From assembly GCA_031553705.1 (NCBI GenBank), contig JAVBLD010000021.1, positions 1 through 15,000 on the forward strand: a DNA stretch of 15,000 bases. Reading direction: 5' to 3'. Positions 7,575 to 14,892 of this stretch are shown one piece after another. The position numbers and the translations under genes are program-made. Position 1 is the stretch's first letter. Every line of letters starts with the position of its first letter. The notes under the pieces are model-generated. The model was not told the origin of the DNA. It ran no database searches and saw only the letters and a program-made list of their open reading frames with translations. This stretch comes from JAVBLD01 sp031553705 (lineage in GTDB: Bacteria > Bacteroidota > Bacteroidia > Bacteroidales > Marinifilaceae).

Positions 7575-8147
7575 TTATTTCGTACCCTGTGCTGCTGCTC
7601 TGGCTGCTCTGGTCAGCTTAATCTGTGCAACAACCACCTCTTTCGGATTAACGATCTCAACCTTCGGGAAAGACAAATCTTTTACCTTAATCGATTTTCC
7701 CAATCCCAGGCTAGTGACATCAAGTACTAATTCATCCATCAAATCGACAGGCAAAGCCTTTTGTTTCAACTTTCTCACTAATAACGAAAGCTTACCGCCG
7801 GCCTGAACGCCTTCTGCAAATCCCTGTAATTTGACAGGAACCTCCATAATTACCGGCTTATCCGGAAATATCCGGTAAAAATCGATATGAAGAACACGAT
7901 CTGTCACCGGATGAAACTGAATCTCCCTCATAATAGCATCATAGGCCTTTCCGGCAACATTTATTTTTACAACATATACCTTCGGAGTATACAACAATTT
8001 ACTCAGATCCTTTTCGGTAACTACAAAATGAACGTTTTCTCCTCCACCATAAAGTACACATGGCACTTTTTCTTCCTGTCTCAACAGATTTGTTGCTTTT
8101 TTGCCCAGGTCGATCCTTGATTCTCCCTTTAAATCAAATACTTGCAT
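7575..8147 (-). CDS. rplY: 50S ribosomal protein L25 / general stress protein Ctc (TL5 type)
   Basis: This is the long, two-domain L25 (190 residues). Residues 1 to about 95 are the 5S-rRNA-binding L25 domain, with the motif REIQFHPVTDRVLHIDFYRI at 74-93. Residues from about 96 onwards are the beta-rich TL5/CTC domain (VPVKLQGFAEGVQAGGKL and after). It binds 5S rRNA in the central protuberance of the 50S subunit. The C-terminus (RAARAAAQGTK) is a basic Ala-rich tail. It is the first gene of a minus-strand operon; a promoter box is seen about 110 bases upstream, leaving a leader that can fold (separate entry). Confidence 0.96.
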   Translation of the reverse strand: MQVFDLKGESRIDLGKKATNLLRQEEKVPCVLYGGGENVHFVVTEKDLSKLLYTPKVYVVKINVAGKAYDAIMREIQFHPVTDRVLHIDFYRIFPDKPVIMEVPVKLQGFAEGVQAGGKLSLLVRKLKQKALPVDLMDELVLDVTSLGLGKSIKVKDLSFPKVEIVNPKEVVVAQIKLTRAARAAAQGTK

Positions 8148-8170
8148 AATAAATAGTATTTATGTGTTAC

Positions 8171-8217
8171 TCAAAGACAGATCTTAGCTCCGGGGGTATA
8201 AGCCGACCTGCCCTCCC
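8171..8217 (-). promoter_or_regulatory. Candidate structured leader of rplY mRNA
   Basis: Read on the minus strand, GCAGGUC near the promoter side can pair with GAUCUGU nearer the gene (seven pairs, two of them G-U). Inside it GCUU can pair with GAGC across a loop containing ACCCCCG. The fold is small and has an asymmetric internal loop. Ribosomal protein genes often carry autoregulatory leaders, but I cannot match this one to a known class. Confidence 0.35.
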
Positions 8218-8256
8218 ATCACACCATTTCAAATTATTCCCCGTAAAATTAGGGTA

Positions 8257-8264
8257 CAAAGGTA
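8257..8264 (-). promoter_or_regulatory. Candidate -7 box of the rplY operon
   Basis: CAAAGGTA on the plus strand reads TACCTTTG on the minus strand, a full match to TAnnTTTG. CAAA at 8288-8291 (TTTG on the minus strand) lies 23 bases further upstream and may be the -33 element. The start would be near 8250, leaving a leader of about 100 bases. Confidence 0.6.
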
Positions 8265-8408
8265 AATAAAAAATGAGAACTTAAAAACAAAAATTGAAAA
8301 TGAACACTTTTATTATGATCTGTCATTTCTGATTTTTCTCCCTATAGGTCGTTCTCTCTTTTTTTTGAATTTAATCGCAAAATTATTTTTTCTTTCAAAT
8401 ATTGATTC

Positions 8409-8416
8409 TAATTTTG
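8409..8416 (+). promoter_or_regulatory. Candidate -7 box of the ferredoxin gene
   Basis: TAATTTTG is a full match to TAnnTTTG. The start would be near 8423, about 25 bases before the ATG. A T-rich run at 8386-8395 stands where the -33 element would be, without a clear TTTG. Confidence 0.6.
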
Positions 8417-8447
8417 TTCCAATATTAATCAATAAAATTATTTAGAA

Positions 8448-8618
8448 ATGGCTTACGTAATAAATGATGATTGTATCTCTTGCGGATCATGTGAATCTGA
8501 ATGTCCGGTTAGTGCAATTTCAATGGGTGATGATCACTATCAAATTGATCCTAATACATGCACTGATTGCGGTACTTGCGCAGGAGTTTGTCCTGTTGAG
8601 GCTATCCATCAGGCATAA
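8448..8618 (+). CDS. Bacterial-type 2[4Fe-4S] ferredoxin
   Basis: A 56-residue protein, MAYVINDDCISCG to AIHQA, with two classic cluster-binding motifs: Cys9, 12, 15 and 19 (CxxCxxCxxxCP), and Cys38, 41, 44 and 48 (CxxCxxCxxxCP). The fourth Cys of each half ligates the opposite cluster in this fold. It is a soluble low-potential electron carrier, probably serving pyruvate:ferredoxin oxidoreductase, hydrogenase or similar anaerobic enzymes. The gene stands alone, with its own -7 box 30 bases upstream and a strong terminator 12 bases downstream, consistent with a short abundant transcript. All eight Cys are present, so it should be functional. Confidence 0.96.
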   Translation: MAYVINDDCISCGSCESECPVSAISMGDDHYQIDPNTCTDCGTCAGVCPVEAIHQA

Positions 8619-8630
8619 CTATTATAGTTT

Positions 8631-8658
8631 AAAAAAGCGACCTCCGGGTCGCTTTTTT
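8631..8658. terminator. Bidirectional terminator between ferredoxin and the repeat lipoprotein
   Basis: AAAAAAGCGACC at 8631-8642 pairs with GGTCGCTTTTTT at 8647-8658 around the loop TCCG. The GC core is six pairs and T runs follow on both strands. It is a textbook intrinsic terminator for both convergent genes. Confidence 0.92.
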
Positions 8659-8685
8659 TAATCCTAGAAACTTGAAAATCCGCTC

Positions 8686-9804
8686 TTACTTCCCGGGAAG
8701 AATAGTAATACAACCGGCATAAGCATCCGTTGTACCATCTGTCAATTCAGTCTCCACTCCGTTTTTCCAGTATTTGGCAACTCTATTTCCGGCCTCATTA
8801 TATTCGTACCCTACAATATATACATCGTTATTATAAACATACATCGAGTAAACATACGCTTCACGCTTACCGTCCGTCAATGTCGCAACTAACTTTCCAT
8901 TTTTCCAATATTTAATAGAGGCTTTTGTTTCATTCGTTTCATAACCGGCAACATAAACATCATTCCCTGAAATAAAAATCGGATGAGCGGATGCATCATT
9001 TGTACCGTCAGTCAAAGATACCGCCACGCCGTTTTTCCAATATTTGGCAACCTGTTTTCCGGCTTCATTACATTCATATCCTGTAACATAGACATCGCCT
9101 CTTGATACGGTAAGTGCATAGGCTATACCATCATATTTACCGTCGGTCAATGAAGTCGCTCCGCCATTTTTCCAATACTTGGGGACATTGCAGGCCCCGT
9201 TGGACTCAATCCCTGAAGCATAAATATCGCCGTTATAGACAACTATCGAAGTCGCAGCTGCATAATTGGAAGCTGCATCAGACAATACTACACCCTTTTT
9301 GTTCTTCCAGTATTTGGCAACGGATTTCGTCCCTGTCGTCTCGCGTCCCGCCAAATAAGCATTGGTATCCGAAACAAATATCGAAAAGACATAAGTGCTA
9401 CTTGTACTTGGCGATGCGCCCGAAGTCGCATCAACGGTTTCAGCTTTTGACGCTATATGGGCGTTGGTGGAACCACTTTCCAATTCATACTCTATACCGT
9501 TTTTCCAGTATTTTGCGATAAATCTGCCGCCGATAAATTCCCGTCCGGCCACATAAACATCATTCCCCGAAACAAATATCGAAGCAGCAAGCGTGGTACG
9601 GTCTTCTCCAGCCAATTTTATTACCGTATCATTTTTCCAATATCTGGCAACATCATTCGTACCATTATCTACATAACCGGCTATATAAATAACAGGAGGC
9701 TTTTTAGACTGCCCATTGTCATCATCATCTTTGCTACATGAAACAAATAAAAAGATAGATACTGCAACAAGCAGCAATAATGTCGTCGAAAATAGATTTC
9801 TCAT
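8686..9804 (-). CDS. Lipoprotein with seven YWKN repeats, probable seven-bladed beta-propeller
   Basis: The ATG at 9804 (MRNLFSTTLL..., 372 residues) is chosen over an upstream TTG at 9816. The signal ends in lipobox FVSC with Cys23, followed by SKDDDDN, an acidic Asp-rich spot typical of lipoproteins exported to the surface in Bacteroidota. The mature part has seven repeats of about 45-50 residues, each with the pattern GNDVYVAGYE...AKYWKNG...LTDGT. Seven repeats of this size with paired strands suggest a beta-propeller. Repeat 2 carries an insertion rich in Ser, Ala and Thr (AETVDATSGASPSTSSTY). The protein has no recognised catalytic residues, and I know no function for it. It is monocistronic, with a -7 box upstream and a terminator downstream. 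Confidence 0.85.
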   Translation of the reverse strand: MRNLFSTTLLLLVAVSIFLFVSCSKDDDDNGQSKKPPVIYIAGYVDNGTNDVARYWKNDTVIKLAGEDRTTLAASIFVSGNDVYVAGREFIGGRFIAKYWKNGIEYELESGSTNAHIASKAETVDATSGASPSTSSTYVFSIFVSDTNAYLAGRETTGTKSVAKYWKNKKGVVLSDAASNYAAATSIVVYNGDIYASGIESNGACNVPKYWKNGGATSLTDGKYDGIAYALTVSRGDVYVTGYECNEAGKQVAKYWKNGVAVSLTDGTNDASAHPIFISGNDVYVAGYETNETKASIKYWKNGKLVATLTDGKREAYVYSMYVYNNDVYIVGYEYNEAGNRVAKYWKNGVETELTDGTTDAYAGCITILPGK

Positions 9805-9867
9805 AAACAATAACAATCTGTTTTTTTATACACATAATCAAACCACGCACCCATGGATCTTTGGATG

Positions 9868-9875
9868 CAAAGATA
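9868..9875 (-). promoter_or_regulatory. Candidate -7 box of the repeat lipoprotein gene
   Basis: CAAAGATA reads TATCTTTG on the minus strand, a full match to TAnnTTTG. CAA at 9898-9900 (TTG on the minus strand), 22 bases further upstream, may be the -33 element. The leader would be near 55-60 bases. Confidence 0.6.
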
Positions 9876-9997
9876 TACTTTTTTACGACATTTCATACAA
9901 TAAAACTTCTCTGTTTTCTATGAATCCTGATATAGGATTTTAGAAACCATCCGCACTGAGTTCAACACATTATTTGCCCACTCTAAGCCAATGTCAT

Positions 9998-10540
9998 CTA
10001 TTTTACGCTACATACCACCCGGTTCATCGGGATATCGTACTTTTCTGCCGGAATCTGGTCAAAAAACTGGAAATGAAAGCAGACGCCAATCTTATAAGTA
10101 GAAATCGTTTGTAATATCTTGTCATAATAGCCTTTCCCCCTTCCGAGGCGGTTATTCCGGATATCAAAAGCGATACCCGGGACAATAGCCAGGTCTATTT
10201 GTCGGCAATCAGGGAACAAGTGACCTGTCGGCTCGAGTATACTGTATCCCTCTCCCGGCACCAATTGTCCTGCGCTGTCAAAATAACGTATTTCAAGACA
10301 CTCCCCTTTTACACAAGGGAGTAGAAATGTCTTCTCTTTTGCCCATTTTGCAATAAAGTCATGGGTAAACACTTCGTCCTCCATTGACCAATAGATCAAT
10401 ATCACTTCAGCTTTCTGAAAAAATGGGTCTTTTTCAACCTGTTTCCATACTGATGTCGACATGATCTTTTTTTGATCCAGCGTATACTCTTTTTTCAGCT
10501 CTCGAATCAGCTTCCTAACCGCTTTCTTATCCGACTCCAT
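9998..10540 (-). CDS. 5-formyltetrahydrofolate cyclo-ligase
   Basis: The enzyme converts 5-formyl-THF to 5,10-methenyl-THF with ATP, returning a stable folate form to the one-carbon pool. The 180-residue length is normal. The family signature PGIAFD is at residues 121-126, followed by RLGRGKGYYDK at 131-141, the ATP- and folate-binding region. The N-terminus (KKAVRKLIRELKK) is the usual basic helix, which supports the start at 10540. The gene lies 90 bases after gldB on the same strand. A near-match to a -7 box (TAGATTTTG on the minus strand, around 10588-10596, one base too long in the spacer) may give it its own promoter. No clear terminator follows. Confidence 0.95.
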   Translation of the reverse strand: MESDKKAVRKLIRELKKEYTLDQKKIMSTSVWKQVEKDPFFQKAEVILIYWSMEDEVFTHDFIAKWAKEKTFLLPCVKGECLEIRYFDSAGQLVPGEGYSILEPTGHLFPDCRQIDLAIVPGIAFDIRNNRLGRGKGYYDKILQTISTYKIGVCFHFQFFDQIPAEKYDIPMNRVVCSVK

Positions 10541-10630
10541 GGTATCCCTAATTATTACTCTAACTTTTTATAGCTTCTCCCTGAATTCAAAATCTAAAAT
10601 CATCTAGATCATTTATCTAGCTATTAATTA

Positions 10631-11626
10631 TCACGGTCTATACTTAGCTCCCCGGAGTATCTTATGGTAATCCTGTTCCCACAACAACTCCTCCAATGCA
10701 ATGCCCGACTTTTCGACATACGACTTTATAATTTGATATCCGGTCCACACTACGGTACGTCCCGGAGATTCGGCCGGCATACCGGAAGTGAACGGGGCGT
10801 CGCTGATGTATTTCATAATCAGCACTTGCCGGGTGGAAAAAAGATACTCATTCTCGACCAGAAAATTCCATATCTGGTTTTCGTTTTTTTCACACCATAG
10901 CAACTGCTCTTTGGTAAATCCGAAAAGCCGCTCTTTTGTATAGTCCGGAAAAAGCTTTTCCAACAGATATATAATTTTTCCCTGGTATATCATCCCGCTT
11001 ACCAGATCGTTTGTTTTCGGATGAAAAGGATACTCGGTCCCCACCCAGGCCAACAATACGTCCCTCACAATATCCCGTTCGGTCATCTTCTTTCTGGCAT
11101 ACATCGGGATTGGGGTCACCAGCATATCATAAAATATGCAGCGCTCCCCCAAATAGTTATCCAAACTAACTCCGACAAAAGCGCTATCTACAACCACCGA
11201 TTGATTAAAACCGGAAATATGGGTGTATACCTGTGGAATAATTCGACCGGGAAAATAGTAAGCATAATAGGCAAAAGCCTTTGACAATTCCTGTTCCTGC
11301 TCCCTCATATCGGCGTATTTCATCGCTACGGTGTCATAAATTTCATGGATCGTCGAATCTTGCAAAAACAACGAAAGGTACTCTTCAAAATGAGGAGCAT
11401 CCGCCCTGCCAAGTTGTATCACACCACTGGCATATCGTTTCAGATATTCTTTCGAACCGGATGACAGTGTATTGATATCCGGATGCTCGTGATCCAAGGC
11501 CCAAAGTTCCCGGTCAAAACGTATAATTTTTCTTTCTGTTAACAGATGGGCGATATTCGGGTGACTTTTATCCCGGCAGGCGGCAAACAACAATAATAAA
11601 ACAATTCCTATAACCTCAACTTTCAT
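10631..11626 (-). CDS. gldB: GldB-family lipoprotein
   Basis: The 331-residue protein has a lipoprotein signal with lipobox FAAC and Cys17, then RDKSHPN. The body matches the GldB pattern as I recall it: IIRFDRELWALD at about residues 34-45, a Tyr-rich helix (KAFAYYAYYFPGRIIPQVYTHISGF split across 115-140), and LDNYLGE at 155-161. GldB is needed for gliding in Flavobacterium johnsoniae, but homologues are widespread in non-gliding Bacteroidales, where the role is unclear; some relation to zinc-protease-like folds has been suggested. No secretion or gliding genes are nearby, so a gliding role is not implied. The gene is divergent from nadE, a neighbour also found beside gldB in other Bacteroidota. 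Confidence 0.88.
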   Translation of the reverse strand: MKVEVIGIVLLLLFAACRDKSHPNIAHLLTERKIIRFDRELWALDHEHPDINTLSSGSKEYLKRYASGVIQLGRADAPHFEEYLSLFLQDSTIHEIYDTVAMKYADMREQEQELSKAFAYYAYYFPGRIIPQVYTHISGFNQSVVVDSAFVGVSLDNYLGERCIFYDMLVTPIPMYARKKMTERDIVRDVLLAWVGTEYPFHPKTNDLVSGMIYQGKIIYLLEKLFPDYTKERLFGFTKEQLLWCEKNENQIWNFLVENEYLFSTRQVLIMKYISDAPFTSGMPAESPGRTVVWTGYQIIKSYVEKSGIALEELLWEQDYHKILRGAKYRP

Positions 11627-11665
11627 AGCTTTTCAGTAGATCGATAAAAAAAGGGTGAACTTATC

Positions 11666-11673
11666 TATTTTTG
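11666..11673 (+). promoter_or_regulatory. Candidate -7 box upstream of nadE
   Basis: TATTTTTG is a full match to TAnnTTTG on the plus strand. The start would be near 11680, with a leader of about 130 bases before nadE. No good -33 element is visible, so a start closer to the gene remains possible. Confidence 0.4.
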
Positions 11674-11684
11674 ACTCCAAAAAT

Positions 11685-11696
11685 CGTAATTTTACG
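11685..11696. promoter_or_regulatory. Palindrome between the facing gldB and nadE promoters
   Basis: CGTAA and TTACG form a 5-bp inverted repeat with a two-base spacer. It lies between the plus-strand box at 11666-11673 and the minus-strand box at 11698-11705, where both start sites should fall. It could be an operator, but so short a palindrome may be chance. Confidence 0.3.
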
Positions 11697-11697
11697 G

Positions 11698-11705
11698 CAA
11701 AGATA
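11698..11705 (-). promoter_or_regulatory. Candidate -7 box of gldB
   Basis: CAAAGATA reads TATCTTTG on the minus strand, the same sequence as the box of the repeat lipoprotein gene. The start would be near 11691, giving a leader of about 65 bases. The -33 element is unclear. Confidence 0.5.
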
Positions 11706-11808
11706 AAAAGTTATATGTTGAAGTTTAACCCGAAAGAGGCAAAATGTTGCAAAAAAGAGATACCTTCACGATAACATTCTCCTTATATGTATTATTTAAA
11801 AAAAAGAG

Positions 11809-13377
11809 ATGCGAATCGCGATACCTCAATTGAATTATCAGACCGGCAATATTAAGGCCAATACAGACAAAATACTACATGCTATTAAAAAGGCTAAAGC
11901 GGAAAAAGCCGAGTTGATCATATTTCCGGAGCTGGCGATCTGCGGTCCGGTACCCAAAGATCTGCTGGGAAGAGAGGAGTTTATCAATGAATGCCGGCTG
12001 GCTGTAGAAAAAATCGCCGGTCAATGCGGTAATCTTGCGACAATCGTAGGGGCTCCGAATCTCGATCCGGAACACGGCATCATGTATAACTCCGCTTATT
12101 TCATTGAAAACGGCGAAGTAGTAAACGGCGTACACAAAACAATCCTGAGCGACTACGATGTTTTCGATGAGAGCCGCTATTTTATTGCCGGGGAAGAAAA
12201 TGTTCCGATCCGGTACAAAAACAAAAATATCCGGATCATCTTTGACGAATACGAAGCAGAAGAGATCAACGGACAGGATAGCGTTATTGTACACATCGGC
12301 ATGTCCCCTTTTACGACCGAAAGCCTGACCTACCGACAACAGTTCTTATCCACGTTGGCGCAAAAGCATCGCAAAGCAATCATATCAATAAACCACGTCG
12401 GAGGTAATACATCAATTATATTTGATGGTAATGCAATGGTATATAATACGAAAGGATGTCCCATTATCCGCTTGCAGGACTTTGGAGAAGATTTTGTCAC
12501 TGTCGACCTGGCGAAAACAGATGGGTTACCTGTCTTAAAACAGGTCCGAGAAGATTATATCGCACTAATACATAATGCATTAACAACAGGAATCCGTGAT
12601 TACTTTAAAAAGCACGGCTTTACAAAAGCCGTACTCGGATTATCGGGAGGGCTCGATTCGGCCGTTGTAGCCGCATTGGCCGTGGAAGCGCTCGGTAAAG
12701 AAAACGTAATCGGTATCCTGATGCCATCTCATTTTTCGACGGACCACTCCGTACGGGACGCGCTGAGTCTGGTCAAAAATACCGGTATCGAATACCACAT
12801 CATTCCGATTAAAGAGATATATGATCAGTACAGCCATGCCTTGCATCCGCTGTGTAAAGAATATGCCTTTGATGCCACAGAAGAGAATATACAAGCGCGT
12901 ATAAGAGGTATGCTCATCATGGCCATGTCCAATAAATTCGGATATATTGCATTGAACACTTCCAACAAAAGTGAAGCCGCCGTGGGTTACGGGACGCTTT
13001 ACGGAGACATGTGCGGTTCGCTGTCCGTTATCGGGGATGTCTATAAAACCGATGCTTTTAAGCTGGCCTTGCATATTAACCGTTCCGGTATTATCATACC
13101 GGAGAATACAATCACAAAAGCGCCTTCCGCCGAACTTCGTCCGGACCAAAAAGACTGCGATTCATTGCCCGATTACAACGTGTTGGATGGGATCTTACGC
13201 CTGTATATCGAAGAGAATCTATCTGCGGAAGCGATCCTTAATAAAGGGTACGATAAAGAAACCATACACCGAATTATCCGGTTGACAGATCGGAGTGAAT
13301 ACAAGCGGGCTCAGTGCCCTCCGATACTAAAGGTGAGTAAAAAAGCCTTTGGATCAGGAAGGCGCCTTCCTTTTTAA
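11809..13377 (+). CDS. nadE: NAD+ synthetase with degenerate N-terminal glutaminase domain
   Basis: The 522-residue protein has two domains. Residues 1 to about 245 form a nitrilase-type glutamine amidotransferase domain; residues about 255-522 form the ATP-dependent synthetase that amidates nicotinic acid adenine dinucleotide. The synthetase is intact: PP-loop SGGLDS at 279-284, MPSHFSTDHS at 305-314, NKSEAAVGYGTLYGDM at 386-401, and KAPSAELRPDQ at 437-447. In the glutaminase domain the triad Glu (Glu41 in FPE) and Lys (Lys110 in HKTIL) are present, but the segment normally ICED is IFDE at 144-147, so the nucleophilic Cys is Phe145. I infer that the domain cannot use glutamine and that the enzyme relies on ammonia. 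A Crp-type regulator follows after 63 bases. Length matches the shorter, roughly 540-residue class. Confidence 0.93.
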   Translation: MRIAIPQLNYQTGNIKANTDKILHAIKKAKAEKAELIIFPELAICGPVPKDLLGREEFINECRLAVEKIAGQCGNLATIVGAPNLDPEHGIMYNSAYFIENGEVVNGVHKTILSDYDVFDESRYFIAGEENVPIRYKNKNIRIIFDEYEAEEINGQDSVIVHIGMSPFTTESLTYRQQFLSTLAQKHRKAIISINHVGGNTSIIFDGNAMVYNTKGCPIIRLQDFGEDFVTVDLAKTDGLPVLKQVREDYIALIHNALTTGIRDYFKKHGFTKAVLGLSGGLDSAVVAALAVEALGKENVIGILMPSHFSTDHSVRDALSLVKNTGIEYHIIPIKEIYDQYSHALHPLCKEYAFDATEENIQARIRGMLIMAMSNKFGYIALNTSNKSEAAVGYGTLYGDMCGSLSVIGDVYKTDAFKLALHINRSGIIIPENTITKAPSAELRPDQKDCDSLPDYNVLDGILRLYIEENLSAEAILNKGYDKETIHRIIRLTDRSEYKRAQCPPILKVSKKAFGSGRRLPF

Positions 13378-13440
13378 GAAAAAAAGACTTGTGGATGAAA
13401 TTAGAAAAAAGAGGTCTAAAACTTAACATGACGTTTAATC

Positions 13441-14160
13441 ATGGATATTATCATTGATGCTGATCTACACAACAATCTATGCCGGATCTGTATAGATAGT
13501 CCGTATTCGTTGCTTTCCGATCTGGATGAAAACATCAAACAGCAGATCATAAAAGCAGCGACATGCATCGCCTATAAAAAGGGAGAGATTATTTATAATG
13601 AAGGAGACATGCCGGCCGGTTTGCTGTGCCTGATCAGTGGAAAAGCAAAAATATTCAAGAAAGGTTTCGGAGGCAGACAGCAGATTGTCAGAATGGCTAA
13701 ACCGATTGGTTTTATCGGCTATCGTGCTTTTTTTGCCGAGGAGATCCACATCGCATCGGCAGAGGCAATAGAAGATTCCATAGTATGTAAAATAAAAACG
13801 GAGGTAATCATGGATATCGCTCGAAATACGCCTGATTTGGCCATGAATATTATCCGGGCTTTTGCAACAGACCTCGGATTTTCAAACCGGCGGACGGTGA
13901 CGCTTACTCAAAAACACATCCGCGGGCGATTGGCAGAGGCCTTACTTGTTTTGATCGACACTTATGGTTACGAAAACGACGGATGTACATTGAAAGTCTA
14001 CCTGACGCGCGAAGACCTCGCCAATCTGTCAAATATGACCACGGCAAATGCAATCCGCACGCTCTCGAACTTTGCTTCGGAGGGTATTGTCGAACTGATC
14101 GGTAAGAAAATTAAAGTCATCAACAAAGACGCATTGAATAATGTAAATAACATGGGATAA
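13441..14160 (+). CDS. Crp/Fnr-family transcriptional regulator
   Basis: The 239-residue protein has a cyclic-nucleotide-type beta-barrel at about residues 20-118 (KKGEIIYNEGDMPAGLLCLISGKAKIF split over 47-73), a dimer helix near 119-150, and a winged HTH at 188-222 (LTREDLANLSNMT then TANAIRTLSNFASEG). The segment that would hold the cAMP phosphate reads FIGYRAFFAEE and HIASAEA, lacking the Arg of true cAMP receptors, so cAMP is an unlikely ligand. The Cys pair at 14 and 17 is not a four-Cys Fnr cluster. The gene lies between nadE and a rhomboid gene, 10 bases before the latter, so all three may be one unit. Its targets are unknown; I saw no promoter box directly before it. Confidence 0.92.
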   Translation: MDIIIDADLHNNLCRICIDSPYSLLSDLDENIKQQIIKAATCIAYKKGEIIYNEGDMPAGLLCLISGKAKIFKKGFGGRQQIVRMAKPIGFIGYRAFFAEEIHIASAEAIEDSIVCKIKTEVIMDIARNTPDLAMNIIRAFATDLGFSNRRTVTLTQKHIRGRLAEALLVLIDTYGYENDGCTLKVYLTREDLANLSNMTTANAIRTLSNFASEGIVELIGKKIKVINKDALNNVNNMG

Positions 14161-14170
14161 AAATAAAAGT

Positions 14171-14776
14171 ATGATAACACTAATAATTACATTTACAACT
14201 GTCATCATTTCCATCATTTGTTTTAGTAATCGGACGTTATTAAGTAAGCTTGCTTTTTCAGCATACAGGGTAGTGAAGTACCATGAATGGCACCGGATCA
14301 TCACCCATGGTTTCGTACATGCCGATTGGGTACATCTTTTTGTTAATATGGTTACATTCTACTCTTTCGGGGAGTATATCGAAGGGTTGTTTCAAGAGCT
14401 GGGACTAGGGACATGGAGTTTTTTACTACTCTATTTCGGAGGAATGATAGCTGCTTCCGTCTACGACTTATTCAAGCAATATAAAAATGTTAATTATGTC
14501 TCTATCGGCGCTTCAGGAGCCGTCTCCGCCATATTATTCGCAGCAATCTTTGTAAATCCATGGGACAAGATCTATCTTTTTGCTGCAATTCCTATTCCCG
14601 GTATTTTATTCGGCTTTGTTTATTTATTCTACTGCCAGTACATGGCTAAACAGGGTGGAGATCATATAAATCACAACGCCCACTTTTATGGTGCCGTTTA
14701 CGGTTTTATCTTTCCGGCACTCTTAAAACCGGAGTTATTACAGCACTTTTTAGATCAACTACTACATAAGTTTTAA
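14171..14776 (+). CDS. Rhomboid-family intramembrane serine protease
   Basis: A 201-residue polytopic membrane protein that should cleave membrane-bound substrates within the bilayer. The active site is visible: Ser115 in GASGA (the GxSG motif) and His171 in HNAHFYGAVYG, with His55 and Asn59 of HLFVN forming the oxyanion region. About six hydrophobic segments can be seen, starting with residues 1-17 and then around 53-66, 80-98, 112-128, 135-155 and 170-185. The compact size fits a six-helix core without extra domains. The start lies 10 bases after the Crp-type gene, so cotranslation is likely. Substrate unknown. The gene is convergent with the rRNA operon at the window end. Confidence 0.93.
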   Translation: MITLIITFTTVIISIICFSNRTLLSKLAFSAYRVVKYHEWHRIITHGFVHADWVHLFVNMVTFYSFGEYIEGLFQELGLGTWSFLLLYFGGMIAASVYDLFKQYKNVNYVSIGASGAVSAILFAAIFVNPWDKIYLFAAIPIPGILFGFVYLFYCQYMAKQGGDHINHNAHFYGAVYGFIFPALLKPELLQHFLDQLLHKF

Positions 14777-14825
14777 GTTAAAAAATTGATTATCTTTTAA
14801 GCTCTCAACTTTTTTGCTTTTCCAT

Positions 14826-14860
14826 AAAAAAAGAGAAGCTCTCTTATCAGAGAGCTTCTC
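14826..14860 (-). terminator. Intrinsic terminator of the rRNA operon
   Basis: GAGAAGCTCTCT at 14833-14844 pairs with AGAGAGCTTCTC at 14849-14860, a 12-bp perfect stem with a four-base loop. On the minus strand it is followed by seven T (14832 to 14826). On the plus strand no T run follows, so it acts mainly on the rRNA transcript. Confidence 0.9.
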
Positions 14861-14863
14861 CAT

Positions 14864-14887
14864 AAAAGCCGCAATTACGCGGCTTTT
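14864..14887. terminator. Second hairpin between 5S rRNA and the main terminator
   Basis: AAAAGCCGC at 14864-14872 pairs with GCGGCTTTT at 14879-14887 around a six-base loop. It lies just beyond the 5S 3' end and before the stronger terminator. It may act as a first terminator, a processing signal, or serve the rhomboid transcript from the other side. Confidence 0.65.
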
Positions 14888-14892
14888 AAAAA

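Noticed and set aside
9923..9939. Hairpin AATCCT-N5-AGGATT downstream of the folate cyclo-ligase gene
   Set aside because: The stem is short and no T run follows on the minus strand, so a terminator call is not supported.
10604..10620. Inverted repeat CTAGAT-N5-ATCTAG after gldB
   Set aside because: Only six A/T-rich pairs and no T run; too weak to call a terminator or operator.
13482..13491. Cys14 and Cys17 of the Crp-type protein as an Fnr-like iron-sulfur site
   Set aside because: Fnr needs four Cys in a defined spacing; only a CxxC pair is present near the N-terminus.
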